A DNA stretch of 64,000 nucleotides from NCBI GenBank assembly GCA_006503535.1, contig QYRS01000005.1, positions 558,001 through 622,000 on the forward strand, in the 5' to 3' direction. Both the position numbers and the translations under genes were made by a program. The notes below the pieces were generated by a model. The model had not been told where the DNA came from. It made no database searches and saw only the letters and a program-made list of their open reading frames with translations. Of this stretch, positions 21,113 through 31,264 are shown in pieces; position 1 is the first letter of the stretch, and every line of letters begins with the position of its first letter. This DNA is from Arthrinium phaeospermum. Lineage: Eukaryota > Ascomycota > Sordariomycetes > Amphisphaeriales > Apiosporaceae.

Positions 21113-23786
21113 ATGAGGGGTGTTTGGAATCGTGCTGGGCAGTGCAGTCGCCTTGGTCAGTCCATCAGGCCATCATCAATAACCAATCGAATGGGACCCC
21201 TTCAGAGATGGGCGTCTTTGTCAACGTCTGCCTCGCACCGCAGTTCGGGCCAGTTTGGTGGTCTCCAAAGACTGCTGAAGGTTTCCGAAGAGGTGACTGA
21301 TGCTCTGGCGACAAACAAGCCAGTAGTGGCCCTCGAGTCCACTATCTACACCCACGGCGCATTGGGCAACCTTGATCTGGAAGAGGTCGTCCGGCAAAAT
21401 GGAGGCGTGCCTGCTGTTGTAGGAATTCTCGAAGGGGTGCCTACAGTAGGCTTGACGCCCGAAGAGGTGGCTCACATTGTCGCGAACTCGCCCAGGAAGG
21501 TATCGCGTAGGGACATTGCATATCTTGTTGGCATGGTGAGTTAATCCCTTTACACTACCTCCACGCGAGTGGAAATCCCCGACTCATACCACATCCTGAA
21601 ATAGGGCATGACGGGGAAAAGAATCAATGGCGGCACAACAATTGCTGGCACCACTATTTTGGCGCGACTGGCGGGCATTCGAGTTTTTGGCACTGGCGGC
21701 TTGGGCGGCGTCCATCGTGGCGGGGAGAATACGATGGACGTATCAGCCGATCTGACAGAGCTGGGACGCACTCGCATGGCCGTCATCAGCAGCGGCTGCA
21801 AAGGCTTTCTTGACATCCCCAGGACGCTCGAGTACTTGGAAACCCAGGGTGTGCTCGTGTCAACCTTTGCCGACGGCCGAAAAGGCGATGTGGATTTCCC
21901 GGCCTTCTGGGCCCGTGACAGCGGCGCCAAGAGTCCCTTTGTGGTTCAGACGGAAGAGGAAGCAGCCGCCATGATACTGGCACAGGAGAATTTAGGCATC
22001 GAATCCGGACTCTTATTCGCCAACCCGATCCCCGAGGCGGCTTCTATCCCCAGGCAAGAGATGGATGCTGTCATTGAGCAGGCTGTTGCGGAGTCGCTAA
22101 GCCAGGGTGCCCAGGGCAGTTTGAACACGCCATTCATTCTGGGGAGGATTCGGGACCTTACCGAAGGCCGAAGCGTGCCCGCAAACAAAGCTCTCGTACG
22201 AGCCAATGTGGAACGCGCGGCTAAGATTGCACTTGCGACTACAAGATTCATCGCGGGAGACCTCGAGATCCCGACTAGAAAGTGAGCACCGAGGCAGCTC
22301 CAGGCTTGTACTAGATCCTGACAGTGGTAAACCATAGGGAAAGCTCGGTATTAAGGCCTGTGCACATCCCAGTTAGTGGTAAATCGACAGAAAACTCAGT
22401 TGTAGACAAAGATAAGGTATGATTCGGACTGGTTGCCTCTTGCTTGTATTTGATCCGCGACGCGAGGGCCTACAGTCCAACCCTGGTATAATGTCTGGGC
22501 ATCGGCTGATCGTATTCGTAGGCCAACAAGGAAGCCGATGTCATAGTGGCTGGCTCAGTTGCTGTAGATCTAAGCTGTAACTACGCAGGGCCAGACTCCG
22601 CCACGAATGTGTCACCCCATCTTCACACCTCGAACCCAGCTCAGATCAGCCAGTCGATAGGCGGAGTGGGACGGAACGTGGCCCTCGCTGCCCATAAAGT
22701 GAGAGGCAGCATGGGCGTTCGCCTTTGCAGCATGGTCGGCAACGATGTGTAAGTCCACAGGTACTACCTGACGAGACAGACACCACTGACTCCGTCGACA
22801 GCGCAGGGACGACTGTAATCAACTCACTGGAGTCCGCCGGTATGGATACATCATGTATCCGCCGCCTGGAAGGGGCCTCGGGTAGGACAGCACAGTACGT
22901 AGCCGTCAACGATGCCAGCAAGAGCCTCGTCATGGCAATGGCCGACATGGACATCTTCACTGCAAATTCGGATCCAGCACACTGGGCCGAGGTGGTGACA
23001 GCATCCAAACCCAAATGGCTCGTCGTCGACGCCAACTGGTCCGAGTCCGACATCCGGTCCTGGATCAAGGCCGGCAAGCAGAACGGGGCCGCCATCGCTT
23101 TCGAGCCCGTCTCCAACGCCAAGTCGGCGCGCCTCTTCCGTCCCGTCCGCGGCCACGACGAGCCGCTGGGCGTCTTCCCGGCCCCGAGCGTCGACCTCGC
23201 CACGCCCAACCGGCACGAGCTGGCCGCCATGCACGCCGCCGCCTCGCAGCACGAGTACCTTGCCGACCCGCGCTGGTTCGGCGTCATCGACGCCTTCGCC
23301 ATGTTCGGCGGCGACGGCATCCGCGAGCGCTTCGTCCGCCTCACGACCAAGGCCCTGACCGACGCCGGCGTGCCCCAGCAGGCCGTCCAGCTGCTGCCCT
23401 ACATCCCGACCCTCGTCGCCAAGCTCGGCGACCAGGGCGCCCTCCTCGTCGAGGTCATGGGCCCGGACGACCCGCGCTTGCGCGACGCCGCCCACGCGCC
23501 CTTCATCCTGACCCGGGCGCCCGTCGACCATCCGACCGTGGGCGGCGTGTACATGCGGCTGTTCCCGGTCGCGCAGGAGGTCCCGGACGTCGTCTCGGTC
23601 AACGGCGTCGGGGATACTTTCCTCGGCGTCTTGGTCGCGGGCCTGGCGCGCGGCGGCACGGCTGTGAACCTCATCGATGTCGCGCAGAAGGCGGCGGTGC
23701 TCACGCTGCGGAGCTCCGAGTCGGTCAGCGACGATCTGGGTACACTGGAGCGGGAACTCGTTGCTGCCTCCGCTGCTTCGCGATAG
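21113..23786 (+). CDS. Bifunctional pseudouridine-5'-phosphate glycosidase / PfkB pseudouridine kinase
   Basis: Degrades pseudouridine from RNA turnover: the PfkB half phosphorylates it and the PsuG/IndA half splits pseudouridine 5'-phosphate to uracil and ribose 5-phosphate. Five exons fit: 21113-21535, 21605-22281, 22377-22416, 22522-22748 and 22802-23786, giving 783 residues with all phases consistent. The 40-nt third exon is my inference; without it the second half has no start and the wrong phase. Glycosidase motifs are VALESTIYTHG, GGTTIAGTTILARLAGI, GTGGLGGVHRGGE, DVSADLTELG and SGCKGFLDIPRTLEYLET, which contains the family's catalytic Lys. Kinase motifs are IGGVGRNVALAAH and, C-terminally, VNGVGDTFLG with the catalytic Asp. 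The first ~45 residues are Arg/Ser-rich without acids, like a mitochondrial presequence. The same fusion is known in other fungi. Confidence 0.9.
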
Positions 23787-23965
23787 ATAAACAACACATT
23801 GTCATAGATAAATGCATCATAATCATACCGTTCTAGCTGTGCCTATGCGGACACAACTCCCTGGTGATGCTGTTTCGTAAACTTGATTCACTAGTTTTGA
23901 GGACATGGGTAGAGAGCATCTTGAGCAGCACATTGTATTCATGTTTTGTTTGGCCTTTGTTAATT

Positions 23966-25249
23966 TTAGTCAAAAGGGATTCTGCGCAAGCTTTCGCCTC
24001 CATTCCTCTTCCTCATCTCCTGAGCGGCGGCGAGACTGCTGGGCACCTTGATTCCACAGCAGTCCCCCCAGCTGTTGAGCTGATGCAAATGCTTGACACC
24101 CTCATGCTCCACCATGACCGCACCGCCCTCAGTCTCTTCCTCCTCGGGCGACACGCCGGCTTCCGCCTCGGTGCTCATGCCGTCCACAGCAGGTACGAGT
24201 GAGCCGAAAAGGAAATGCTGCATGACTGGCAATTTCCTCAAGACCTCGGCCACAAACATCTTTCGCATGCCGCCCTCTATCTTGCTCCAGCTCTTCGCAG
24301 ATGATATGTCGTCCAGCATAGGGCTGTGCCATCGCAGGCCTTTGACAGTCTTGGTGCTGTTCACAAAGTCCACCTGCCCAAGATACATGAAGTCGTGGCC
24401 GAACTCCTCTATCGTGAGCTCCTGGTGGATAGCGAGCGGCGTGATGAAGGGGTGGTGCAGAAGCTGGCTTGAGCCAAACAAGAAGGGTAAGAACTGGTAA
24501 TCATCCAGGCCCCATACACCATGCGAGCCTGCAGGCTCCAGGTAGTAGGTCGACTGGACGGTGCGCATCACGGTCAGGTACCGGGTGAACACCCTCAGCA
24601 CCAAAGCCCTGAAGTCACCCGGTTTGACCACCTGCAGCTGGTAGAGGCAGAGGAGCCAGATCATGAAGTTGAGCTCGTGGCCCGAGCCATAGTCTATGCG
24701 GGAGCGGTTGCCAAAGGACTGGAGCAGGTAGGTCTCGACCTCGGCGACGGCCTCGGGCGAGGTGACGCCGAGCCGCTGGTGCCACGCGGCGCTGGCCGCC
24801 TTGGTCTTGTCGAGGAAGGTGCGGAACAGTTTGTTGCCGAAGCGCGAGCCGCCCGTGTCGTCCGGGGGCGTCGCCAGCACGAGCGCCTCGGCCTCGTCCA
24901 GGAGGGCGAGGATCGAGGTGATGGCGGGAGTCAGCTCCTCATCCTTGACGGACGAGATGGGCGTATCGACTACGGCGTCGGATAGACCGAAGACGAAGGC
25001 GAGAATGAGGCTGTGAGTGGGCGACGAGAGGAACAAGTCATGGTCTTTGCGGGACAGGATCCTCCTGGAGGGGACCTGGAACGTCAGGGTCGACGGCTCC
25101 GGTGGCGGCGGGAGGGCCGGCGTCTCTGGGGTGGGAACCGGAGCAGAAGGTGCAGCCCGGCGACGTCTTGGCTCCAATTTGGGAAGCCGGTCTTTGAGAT
25201 TGGGGATTGTAGAGGGCGGCGGAACGCTGGCCGGCTGCTCTGTAGCCAT
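23966..25249 (-). CDS. Serine/threonine protein phosphatase 2A activator (PTPA, Rrd-type peptidyl-prolyl isomerase)
   Basis: Single-exon frame of 427 residues from ATG 25249 to the stop at 23966. PTPA activates PP2A catalytic subunits in cytoplasm and nucleus and has peptidyl-prolyl isomerase activity. The first ~50 residues are Pro/Arg-rich and poorly conserved. The PTPA fold starts at about residue 55 (RRILSRKDHDLFLSSP) and shows the family signatures RIDYGSGHELNFMIWL, GVWGLDDYQFLPFLFGS, HHPFITP and KTVKGLRWHSPMLDDIS. A short acidic insert (EEEETEGG) precedes a C-terminal tail ending ESLRRIPFD. Filamentous fungi have two paralogues (rrd-1 and rrd-2) and I cannot decide firmly which this is. 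It is divergent from rrp46 and convergent with the pseudouridine gene. Confidence 0.93.
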   Translation of the reverse strand: MATEQPASVPPPSTIPNLKDRLPKLEPRRRRAAPSAPVPTPETPALPPPPEPSTLTFQVPSRRILSRKDHDLFLSSPTHSLILAFVFGLSDAVVDTPISSVKDEELTPAITSILALLDEAEALVLATPPDDTGGSRFGNKLFRTFLDKTKAASAAWHQRLGVTSPEAVAEVETYLLQSFGNRSRIDYGSGHELNFMIWLLCLYQLQVVKPGDFRALVLRVFTRYLTVMRTVQSTYYLEPAGSHGVWGLDDYQFLPFLFGSSQLLHHPFITPLAIHQELTIEEFGHDFMYLGQVDFVNSTKTVKGLRWHSPMLDDISSAKSWSKIEGGMRKMFVAEVLRKLPVMQHFLFGSLVPAVDGMSTEAEAGVSPEEEETEGGAVMVEHEGVKHLHQLNSWGDCCGIKVPSSLAAAQEMRKRNGGESLRRIPFD

Positions 25250-25762
25250 GTTTGCGATCGAATGGGGTTGTTCAAGATGGCAAATTTCGTGAGATCCCAA
25301 GTATACCTAGAACTTGTTATGAATTAGATGTAGGCAGGTGGCATGTAAACAGTGATGATAAGGTTGTACCCAGGAAGGCGAAGAAGGTTCGATGTTAGCA
25401 CCGAAAGATGCCCCGCCACCGGAACAGGGCGACACGCCACTTCCCTTTATGAGAACCCCTCAGGCCGCCTAGCTTAGGAGGTAGGGAGCTACAGTACATC
25501 AAGAAGGGCCTGATTGTAAGATCGGAAGTGCTGCATAAAACATAACTCTAAATTCCACGCTAATTGTGGGGTCGGCCGAGCTTGGGTGGAAAGGTAGCTC
25601 CAACGTCAGTGGCAGAAAAACCAAAGAAAAAGTCCCAAAAGCGACCGCGATTTGAGCCTCAACTAGCTAGCTACCCGCAGTTCGCAAACCTCACAAAACT
25701 ACAACGCCCGACCAGCCTCAACCTCAGATCCAGGGCGCATTCGAGTAACCTGTAGAAACAAC
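25250..25762. promoter_or_regulatory. Shared divergent promoter region of PTPA and rrp46
   Basis: The two start codons are 513 bp apart and face away from each other, so this segment must hold both promoters. No defined operator motif could be identified. Confidence 0.5.
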
Positions 25763-26679
25763 ATGACGACGACTACCCCAGGGCCCGAGGCGCTTCTGTC
25801 ACATCTGCATAGTGCCGATGGCTCCGCGACATTCTCATACGCCGGCTACACCATCATCGGTGCAGTAAATGGTCCTATCGAAGCACAACGTAGGGACGAG
25901 CTCCCCGAAGAAGCAGTTGTTGACGTTGTCGTACGCCCGGCCGCTGGCGTTGGAGGTAATTGTCATCTGGGGAAAGAGCAGGGCTTTGGCTGAATAGATT
26001 GGCTCATAATTGTTTTGCTAGGAACGAGAGAGCGCCATCTCGAAGGCTTGCTGCAATCGACACTCCGCCAGATCATCCTCGTCACCAATTTCCCCAGGGC
26101 GCTCATCCAGATCACTCTCCAAGTCACCATAGCACCAGAGAATGAATACGTAAACACAAAGGTCGTCCAGGCCAATACGGTAGGTCCAGCATATCCCCAT
26201 ACCCGCCGCCTAGCGCTCAAGATGCACACCGGGCAGGGGCAGTAGGATCTAAACTAACGATTCCGGCCATGCAGAACTTGCCAATTCTACCTGCTTTGAT
26301 ACAGACTGCCGTCTTGACATTAATGTCGGCCGCAATTCCATTGACAGCTACTTTGACATCCGTCGTTATCGCCGCCACCGCTGCCGAGGACGGATCGAAC
26401 AGAGAAATAATCAACCCCACGGCTCGCGAGATCGAGATGTCTCGCTCACTACATGTCTTCGCCTTTACTTCTCATGGCGACTTGATCCTCACCCAAAGTG
26501 AGGGCGAATTCACCATGAAGGAGTGGGAAGACATCCTAGCGTCCGCCCAGCGGCACTGTTGCCCCAACACTTCAGGGGATATTAGCATGGGTGACGACGA
26601 GGCAAGCGGTGCCGATCTCGGCACATTCACCCGGTCCGTGTTAGAAGCCAAGATTGCGTCTGATCTCTATTGGAAGTGA
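25763..26679 (+). CDS. rrp46: Exosome complex component Rrp46 (RNase PH-like subunit)
   Basis: Subunit of the six-membered RNase PH-like ring of the RNA exosome, which processes and decays RNA in nucleus and cytoplasm. Exons 25763-25955, 26022-26179 and 26275-26679 give 251 residues. Introns have donors GTAATT and GTAGGT, the second a CTAAC branch, and all phases are consistent. The N-terminus shows LLSHLHSADGSATFSYAGYT and GAVNGPIEAQRRDELPEEA, the typical Rrp46 start of the fold. RERHLEGLLQSTLRQIIL and PRALIQITLQV follow, then LPALIQTAVLTLMSAAIPL in the last exon, which corresponds to the conserved second half. Length matches the fungal family. Ring subunits of eukaryotic exosomes are generally catalytically inactive. 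Confidence 0.92.
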
Positions 26680-28953
26680 CGCTTGCATCGGTTACAGTGT
26701 CCGCAACGACAAGCAGGCGCATTTTGAGCCAGCAATCTTGGAGTTTCAAACTCTTCCGCAGCCCTTGCGGTCCTTGCTTCAATGGGTCTGAATAGAGGAT
26801 CTCCGATGCATTTGGAAGAAGGTTAATGGCCGATGAGCATAGAGGATTCGTTCCAAACCCCAAACGTGGGCGTGTCTAAATGTCTGGTATGCGCTCCGCT
26901 CCGCCTAGAGTCAGCGGTAGTAGTCCGTGCGTGCAATGCTGTCAACGCGTTGCCGCTGAGGATCAGTCGGGGAACCAATCCGAGTGCTCGGTGAGAGGTA
27001 GGGCGCGGCCCAGCAAACATTGTCTGGAATGACGCTGAATGGGTCCCTACCGAAATCATCGCGGCGTCGTCGCAGAAAGCCAATGCTTGGACCGGAAGCC
27101 AAGATGAGATCGGCCTGCCACAGGTGTACGTTTTGATCCCCCGTTGTGGATTACGGCCGTGTTTCACCTCTCATGGCTTGTTGTCATTTCTGCAGACTTA
27201 TGGGGGAAACAGATATGTAAAATACTGAGGTTTTGAATGAACAATGGAGATCTGCAATACATACCCATAACTTACGAATCCTCACCGCTCGCTGCTTTGT
27301 GCTTGGCTTCAAGATAATGTACCAGAATCGGGTGAGAAGCAGTTCGGCAAACCTTGGACAGCTGGGCAAGCAATGCTTCGTCGCGAGGGCTTCAGGGTAG
27401 GCGCCCTGGCCAGCCGAAAGCTCCAAGATCACGTAGCCTTGCCGTTGCGAGAAAGACGATGAAGAAGAAAAAGATAAAAGCTTAACTCTCATGCCAAGTC
27501 GCCGAAAGAGAGGCATATGTTGGTTATCACGTCGTGGCTTTCTGTTGATTTATTGGTTCTGGTCGTCCAGTCTTGCTCGCGCCGTGGCCGACTCGAGTGT
27601 TTCGAGTCGAAATACAGTACTAAGAAGTAGGGATTGGCATATGCAACGGGAAGTGGGGACGGAGATGCTCTAGAAACCTCGTCGTTGGGATGTGAGACGA
27701 GATGCTGCACTAGTAGGGGCCCTAGGGGTCACGATAGGGCCCCCTATTGGGCCATCACCCCCGAAGAACCCCTGCTCTTAGGCGCAAGATGAGACCAAAC
27801 CAAACTGTGGGCAGTATGGCGGGCATGGGCCAAATTTGGCTTGTAGGGGATTGTAACGTCCTTGTCCTCAACAGCCACCACCAAACCAAAGCCCGAAAGC
27901 CAAGCGGCTCCGGTAAAGTCAATAAGCATGTGCCTATCAACGTTAATTCTGTTGCGATGCAAGTGGGCATTCGTCTCGAGCAATGCAAGTGGCCGTGGTT
28001 GGCATGCCTGAACCTCTTCGCCAAACCTAGTCGCTAACATTGCAGGCAGGCATTCGAGACTGACCGGACCCCACTGCTGCCATTGTTGGACACGGGTACC
28101 GGCAATGCAGTGAACAAGAGCTTTCAGGGCGGCAGAATCGTTGATGGCATTGTACAGTAGAAACTCTGATATGGGTTTCTCTCTGCGACTATTGTGGCAA
28201 GAAAAAGACGGCGCCCGTGTCCCACCCGCAGCCAGATGCGTGCCAGATAAAGATACCCGGCTTGTCGTCCCATTTCTCTGGCCTCTCTTCCTTTGGTTCT
28301 TCAGTCTTCGCTTCGTAGACCCAACGTCTTCAACCTCCCCTCCCCCCCCTCCGCGCTTGCGCACCTAGCAAAAAACAGAGCTCTGGTAGTTCGTCCTCAC
28401 AATCAACCAGTGTCTCCTGCAGTCTCTGTTTGCCTTTGTTCTCCTTCTTCACATACATATATTTTACCTCTTGTTGGTTCCTCCGGCTTGAACACACTTT
28501 CTTTGTGTTTGTGCATCTTCGCTCCGTCGAGGTTCTGAACACCACTCTTTTTTTTGCTCTGGGAGCCTTTTTTTCACTTCTAATAAATACCCCTTGTCTT
28601 GCCTCGTTGGATATATCTATCACTGCCCCGTCAGTTCGACAATCTACCATCGACATACAAGCTTCTTCGTTCCTCGGACTCTTCGACTCGTCGACAGTTT
28701 GCGGCCCCTGTTTCAACTCGCGTTACTACCATAGATAATTGCCCGTTAGAAGATCCAATTTGTCAGCTTTCAGCATTCAGCATCAGCATATTCAGCATCG
28801 TTATCGAAGATACCCAATCGGTTTTCGTCCCAGTTCAGTTTCGGCAATCGCCCTTCTTAAGCGAGCCAATTTCCAGATCCAGCACGACGGAAGCATTGAT
28901 ATCAACAGCTCTAGCGCGGTCTAGAGTGTTGCGGAACACAGTCAGCCAGTCAG
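26680..28953. other. Long intergenic region with pyrimidine-rich leader of the NAD kinase gene
   Basis: No clear gene. From about 28260 to 28720 the + strand is strongly CT-rich (several TCTTC, CTCCCC and poly-T runs), typical of a fungal core promoter and transcription start region. A minus-strand frame at 27744-28364 shows a faint protein-kinase-like segment (see findings) but no gene structure. Confidence 0.5.
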
Positions 28954-29077
28954 GTGAGTTGTCTTGTCCCTTGGCAGCTATATACGTAGCCTATCCCCTT
29001 CCCTTATCCACCTGGGCCAGTCGGATGCCGGCGATGCGATGTGACGGATTGGCTAACCTGTGCTTCGTCTGATTCAG
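28954..29077 (+). other. Probable intron in the 5' UTR of the NAD kinase gene
   Basis: Donor GTGAGT at 28954, branch GCTAACC near 29052 and acceptor GATTCAG at 29077 form a well-spaced 124-bp intron upstream of the start codon. This is inference from splice signals only. Confidence 0.5.
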
Positions 29078-29437
29078 ATTTTTTTTGACACATTAGCGAG
29101 AGGAGTCTGCGACTTCCCGAACCACCGAACAGTGGTGCAACGTGAATCAGAGACAGTCTCTCGGGTCGGTCTCGTGTCATCATCCCCCAGGATTTCCCAG
29201 AGGGAAGATCTTCAGCAGCGGAAGCTTATTGCTGCGAGCTGTGCATTGTGCATACCTACCTGCGGCGTTAGGACGTACTTGCACAAGTAATCCCCGATCG
29301 TTGGCCAAGTCGGTGAAACCGGTGCTGCCACAATCCCTGTTTGTGCAACATTTTAGCCCATCGACCTGAACTCTGTCAGCAAGGCACCGAATCCCTGTCC
29401 CCTGTATCTTGGTACCCAGAGTACCCTTTCGGACAAA

Positions 29438-31264
29438 ATGGCGGGTTTAGTTACTTCTCCCACTGCGATCCATCCTGCCCTCAGTAATCCGTCCGACGGT
29501 GGGGTTATGTCCGTCTCCGAGGCGTCCAATAAGTCATCATCCATTCCTGACGGGACTCGTGGATCACCCGATGCTCTTGCGGACCGCCCTACATTACCTC
29601 CACCTTCTTCTTCCTTTTTCGACTCGACACCTACACAACACTCCAGCTATGACCAACAGGAGGATGCCTTCCCGTCAGAATCATCTGCTGCAGGCTTGAC
29701 GGGCCCTCACTCGTCCAAGAGCTCCCACTTCTCCCCTCGCATGTACGGCCACAACAAGAACACTCGCTCAGTGGAGTCTGTCCCGCGACAGACTATTATG
29801 AAGGCTTTGGCCTCTGTGGCGCGCAACAACAAACCTGAGGCTCTTTCGCTCACCGGCATGCTTTCCGCACACTCCGGCCCCGAGGCGCGACCTACGTCCT
29901 CGTCGTCGCAACGCCTTACCGAGGCTTTGAATGAATTGGCTAGTCGCGGCACTCCCGGCACCGCCATGCCCTCCATCCAGTCGCCCTGCTTCTACCACCA
30001 ACGGTTTGACGACAACGTGGACATCGACAAGGTCCTGGAGGAGATCAAGAATGACGACTACATGTCGCATTCTCGTCTCGTCCAGACGGCCACTGGCGTA
30101 CGTGAGGTCTCGAAACAGCTTCAGCGCCGGCCCATCCGCCGGGCTGTTCGCAACGTCATGATCGTCACCAAGGCTCGCGACAACGAGCTTGTGTACCTGA
30201 CTAGGGAGTTGGCCTCATGGTTGCTTCGTACTCCTCGCTACGGCTCAGACGTGGGTGTCAACGTTTATGTGGATGCGAAGCTCCGAACCTCTAAGCGCTT
30301 TGGAGCCACCAGTCTCATTGACGATGACCCTCGTTTCCAAACTATGCTTCGATACTGGTCGCCCGATCTGTGCTGGAGCCAGCCGGAGAAGTTCGACTTG
30401 GTTCTCACCCTCGGCGGCGATGGAACTGTCCTTTTCACTTCTTGGCTGTTCCAGCGCGTCGTCCCGCCTGTTCTGTCCTTCAGTCTCGGCAGCCTGGGCT
30501 TCTTGACCAGTTTCGAGTTTGAGAAGTACAAGCAACACCTGAACCGCATCATGGGCGAAGAAGGCATGCGCGTCAACCTGCGCATGCGTTTCACATGCAC
30601 GGTCTACCGCCATGGTGCGGCGGGTGCCGAGGCAGAGGAAGGCGAGCAATTTGAGGTTCTCAACGAGCTCGTCATTGACCGCGGCCCATCGCCCTACGTC
30701 TCCAACCTGGAGCTGTATGGCGACAATGAACTCTTGACCATTGTCCAGGCGGATGGCTGCATCTTCTCCACCCCCACTGGTTCGACGGCTTATTCGCTTT
30801 CGGCTGGGGGCTCGCTCGTCCACCCAGACATCCCCGCCATTCTCCTCACTCCTATTTGCCCGCACACGCTGTCATTCCGGCCCATGGTTCTGAGCGACAC
30901 CCTGCTGCTCCGGGTGTCCGTCCCACGCAACTCGCGCGCCACTGCCTACTGTGCCTTTGATGGCAAGGGCCGCGTCGAACTGAAGCAGGGTGACTATGTC
31001 ACAATCAGCGCATCGCAATACCCGCTCCCTACGGTTATGCGAACGGACACTGAGTGGTTCGACAGCGTATCGCGCACGCTGCAGTGGAACACTCGCGCCG
31101 CGACCCAGAAGGGGTTCGAGACTAAGAAGGACGGCGACGAGTCCACACAGGGTGAGGAAGAGCCGGAGTGGGACATTGACACCGACTCTGCCTGCTACGC
31201 CAGCGAGGATGGCAGCACCAGCGCCAGCCCTCTCCGGCGCCAAATGTCTCTCCTGGGCATGTAG
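29438..31264 (+). CDS. NAD kinase (ATP-NAD kinase family, Utr1/Yef1-like)
   Basis: Phosphorylates NAD (and possibly NADH) to NADP(H), supplying reducing cofactor. Intact single-exon frame of 608 residues from ATG 29438 (AAAATGG) to TAG at 31264. The first ~190 residues are Ser/Pro-rich and probably regulatory. The kinase domain runs from about residue 235 to 555. The ATP/NAD-binding GGDGT is at residues 326-330, FSLGSLGFLT follows, the NE pair is in VLNELVIDRG (residues 409-410), TPTGSTAY is at 445-452, and CAFDGKGRVEL is near 508. The C-terminal ~60 residues are acidic. No mitochondrial presequence is evident, which favours the cytosolic Utr1-like form over Pos5. A 5' UTR intron is likely. 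Confidence 0.95.
   Translation: MAGLVTSPTAIHPALSNPSDGGVMSVSEASNKSSSIPDGTRGSPDALADRPTLPPPSSSFFDSTPTQHSSYDQQEDAFPSESSAAGLTGPHSSKSSHFSPRMYGHNKNTRSVESVPRQTIMKALASVARNNKPEALSLTGMLSAHSGPEARPTSSSSQRLTEALNELASRGTPGTAMPSIQSPCFYHQRFDDNVDIDKVLEEIKNDDYMSHSRLVQTATGVREVSKQLQRRPIRRAVRNVMIVTKARDNELVYLTRELASWLLRTPRYGSDVGVNVYVDAKLRTSKRFGATSLIDDDPRFQTMLRYWSPDLCWSQPEKFDLVLTLGGDGTVLFTSWLFQRVVPPVLSFSLGSLGFLTSFEFEKYKQHLNRIMGEEGMRVNLRMRFTCTVYRHGAAGAEAEEGEQFEVLNELVIDRGPSPYVSNLELYGDNELLTIVQADGCIFSTPTGSTAYSLSAGGSLVHPDIPAILLTPICPHTLSFRPMVLSDTLLLRVSVPRNSRATAYCAFDGKGRVELKQGDYVTISASQYPLPTVMRTDTEWFDSVSRTLQWNTRAATQKGFETKKDGDESTQGEEEPEWDIDTDSACYASEDGSTSASPLRRQMSLLGM

Noticed and set aside
22282..22521. Reading the pseudouridine locus as two genes because of the TGA at 22283-22285
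   Set aside because: The kinase half has no ATG of its own and a phase-consistent 40-nt exon joins the halves, matching the known fungal fusion.
23015..23836. Arg/Ala/Pro-rich 273-codon frame overlapping the PfkB kinase exon
   Set aside because: Shadow of the GC-rich kinase exon in another frame; no domain.
28330..28716. 128-codon minus-strand frame opposite CT-rich DNA
   Set aside because: Lys/Glu/Arg composition is explained by the purine-rich complement of the NAD kinase leader.
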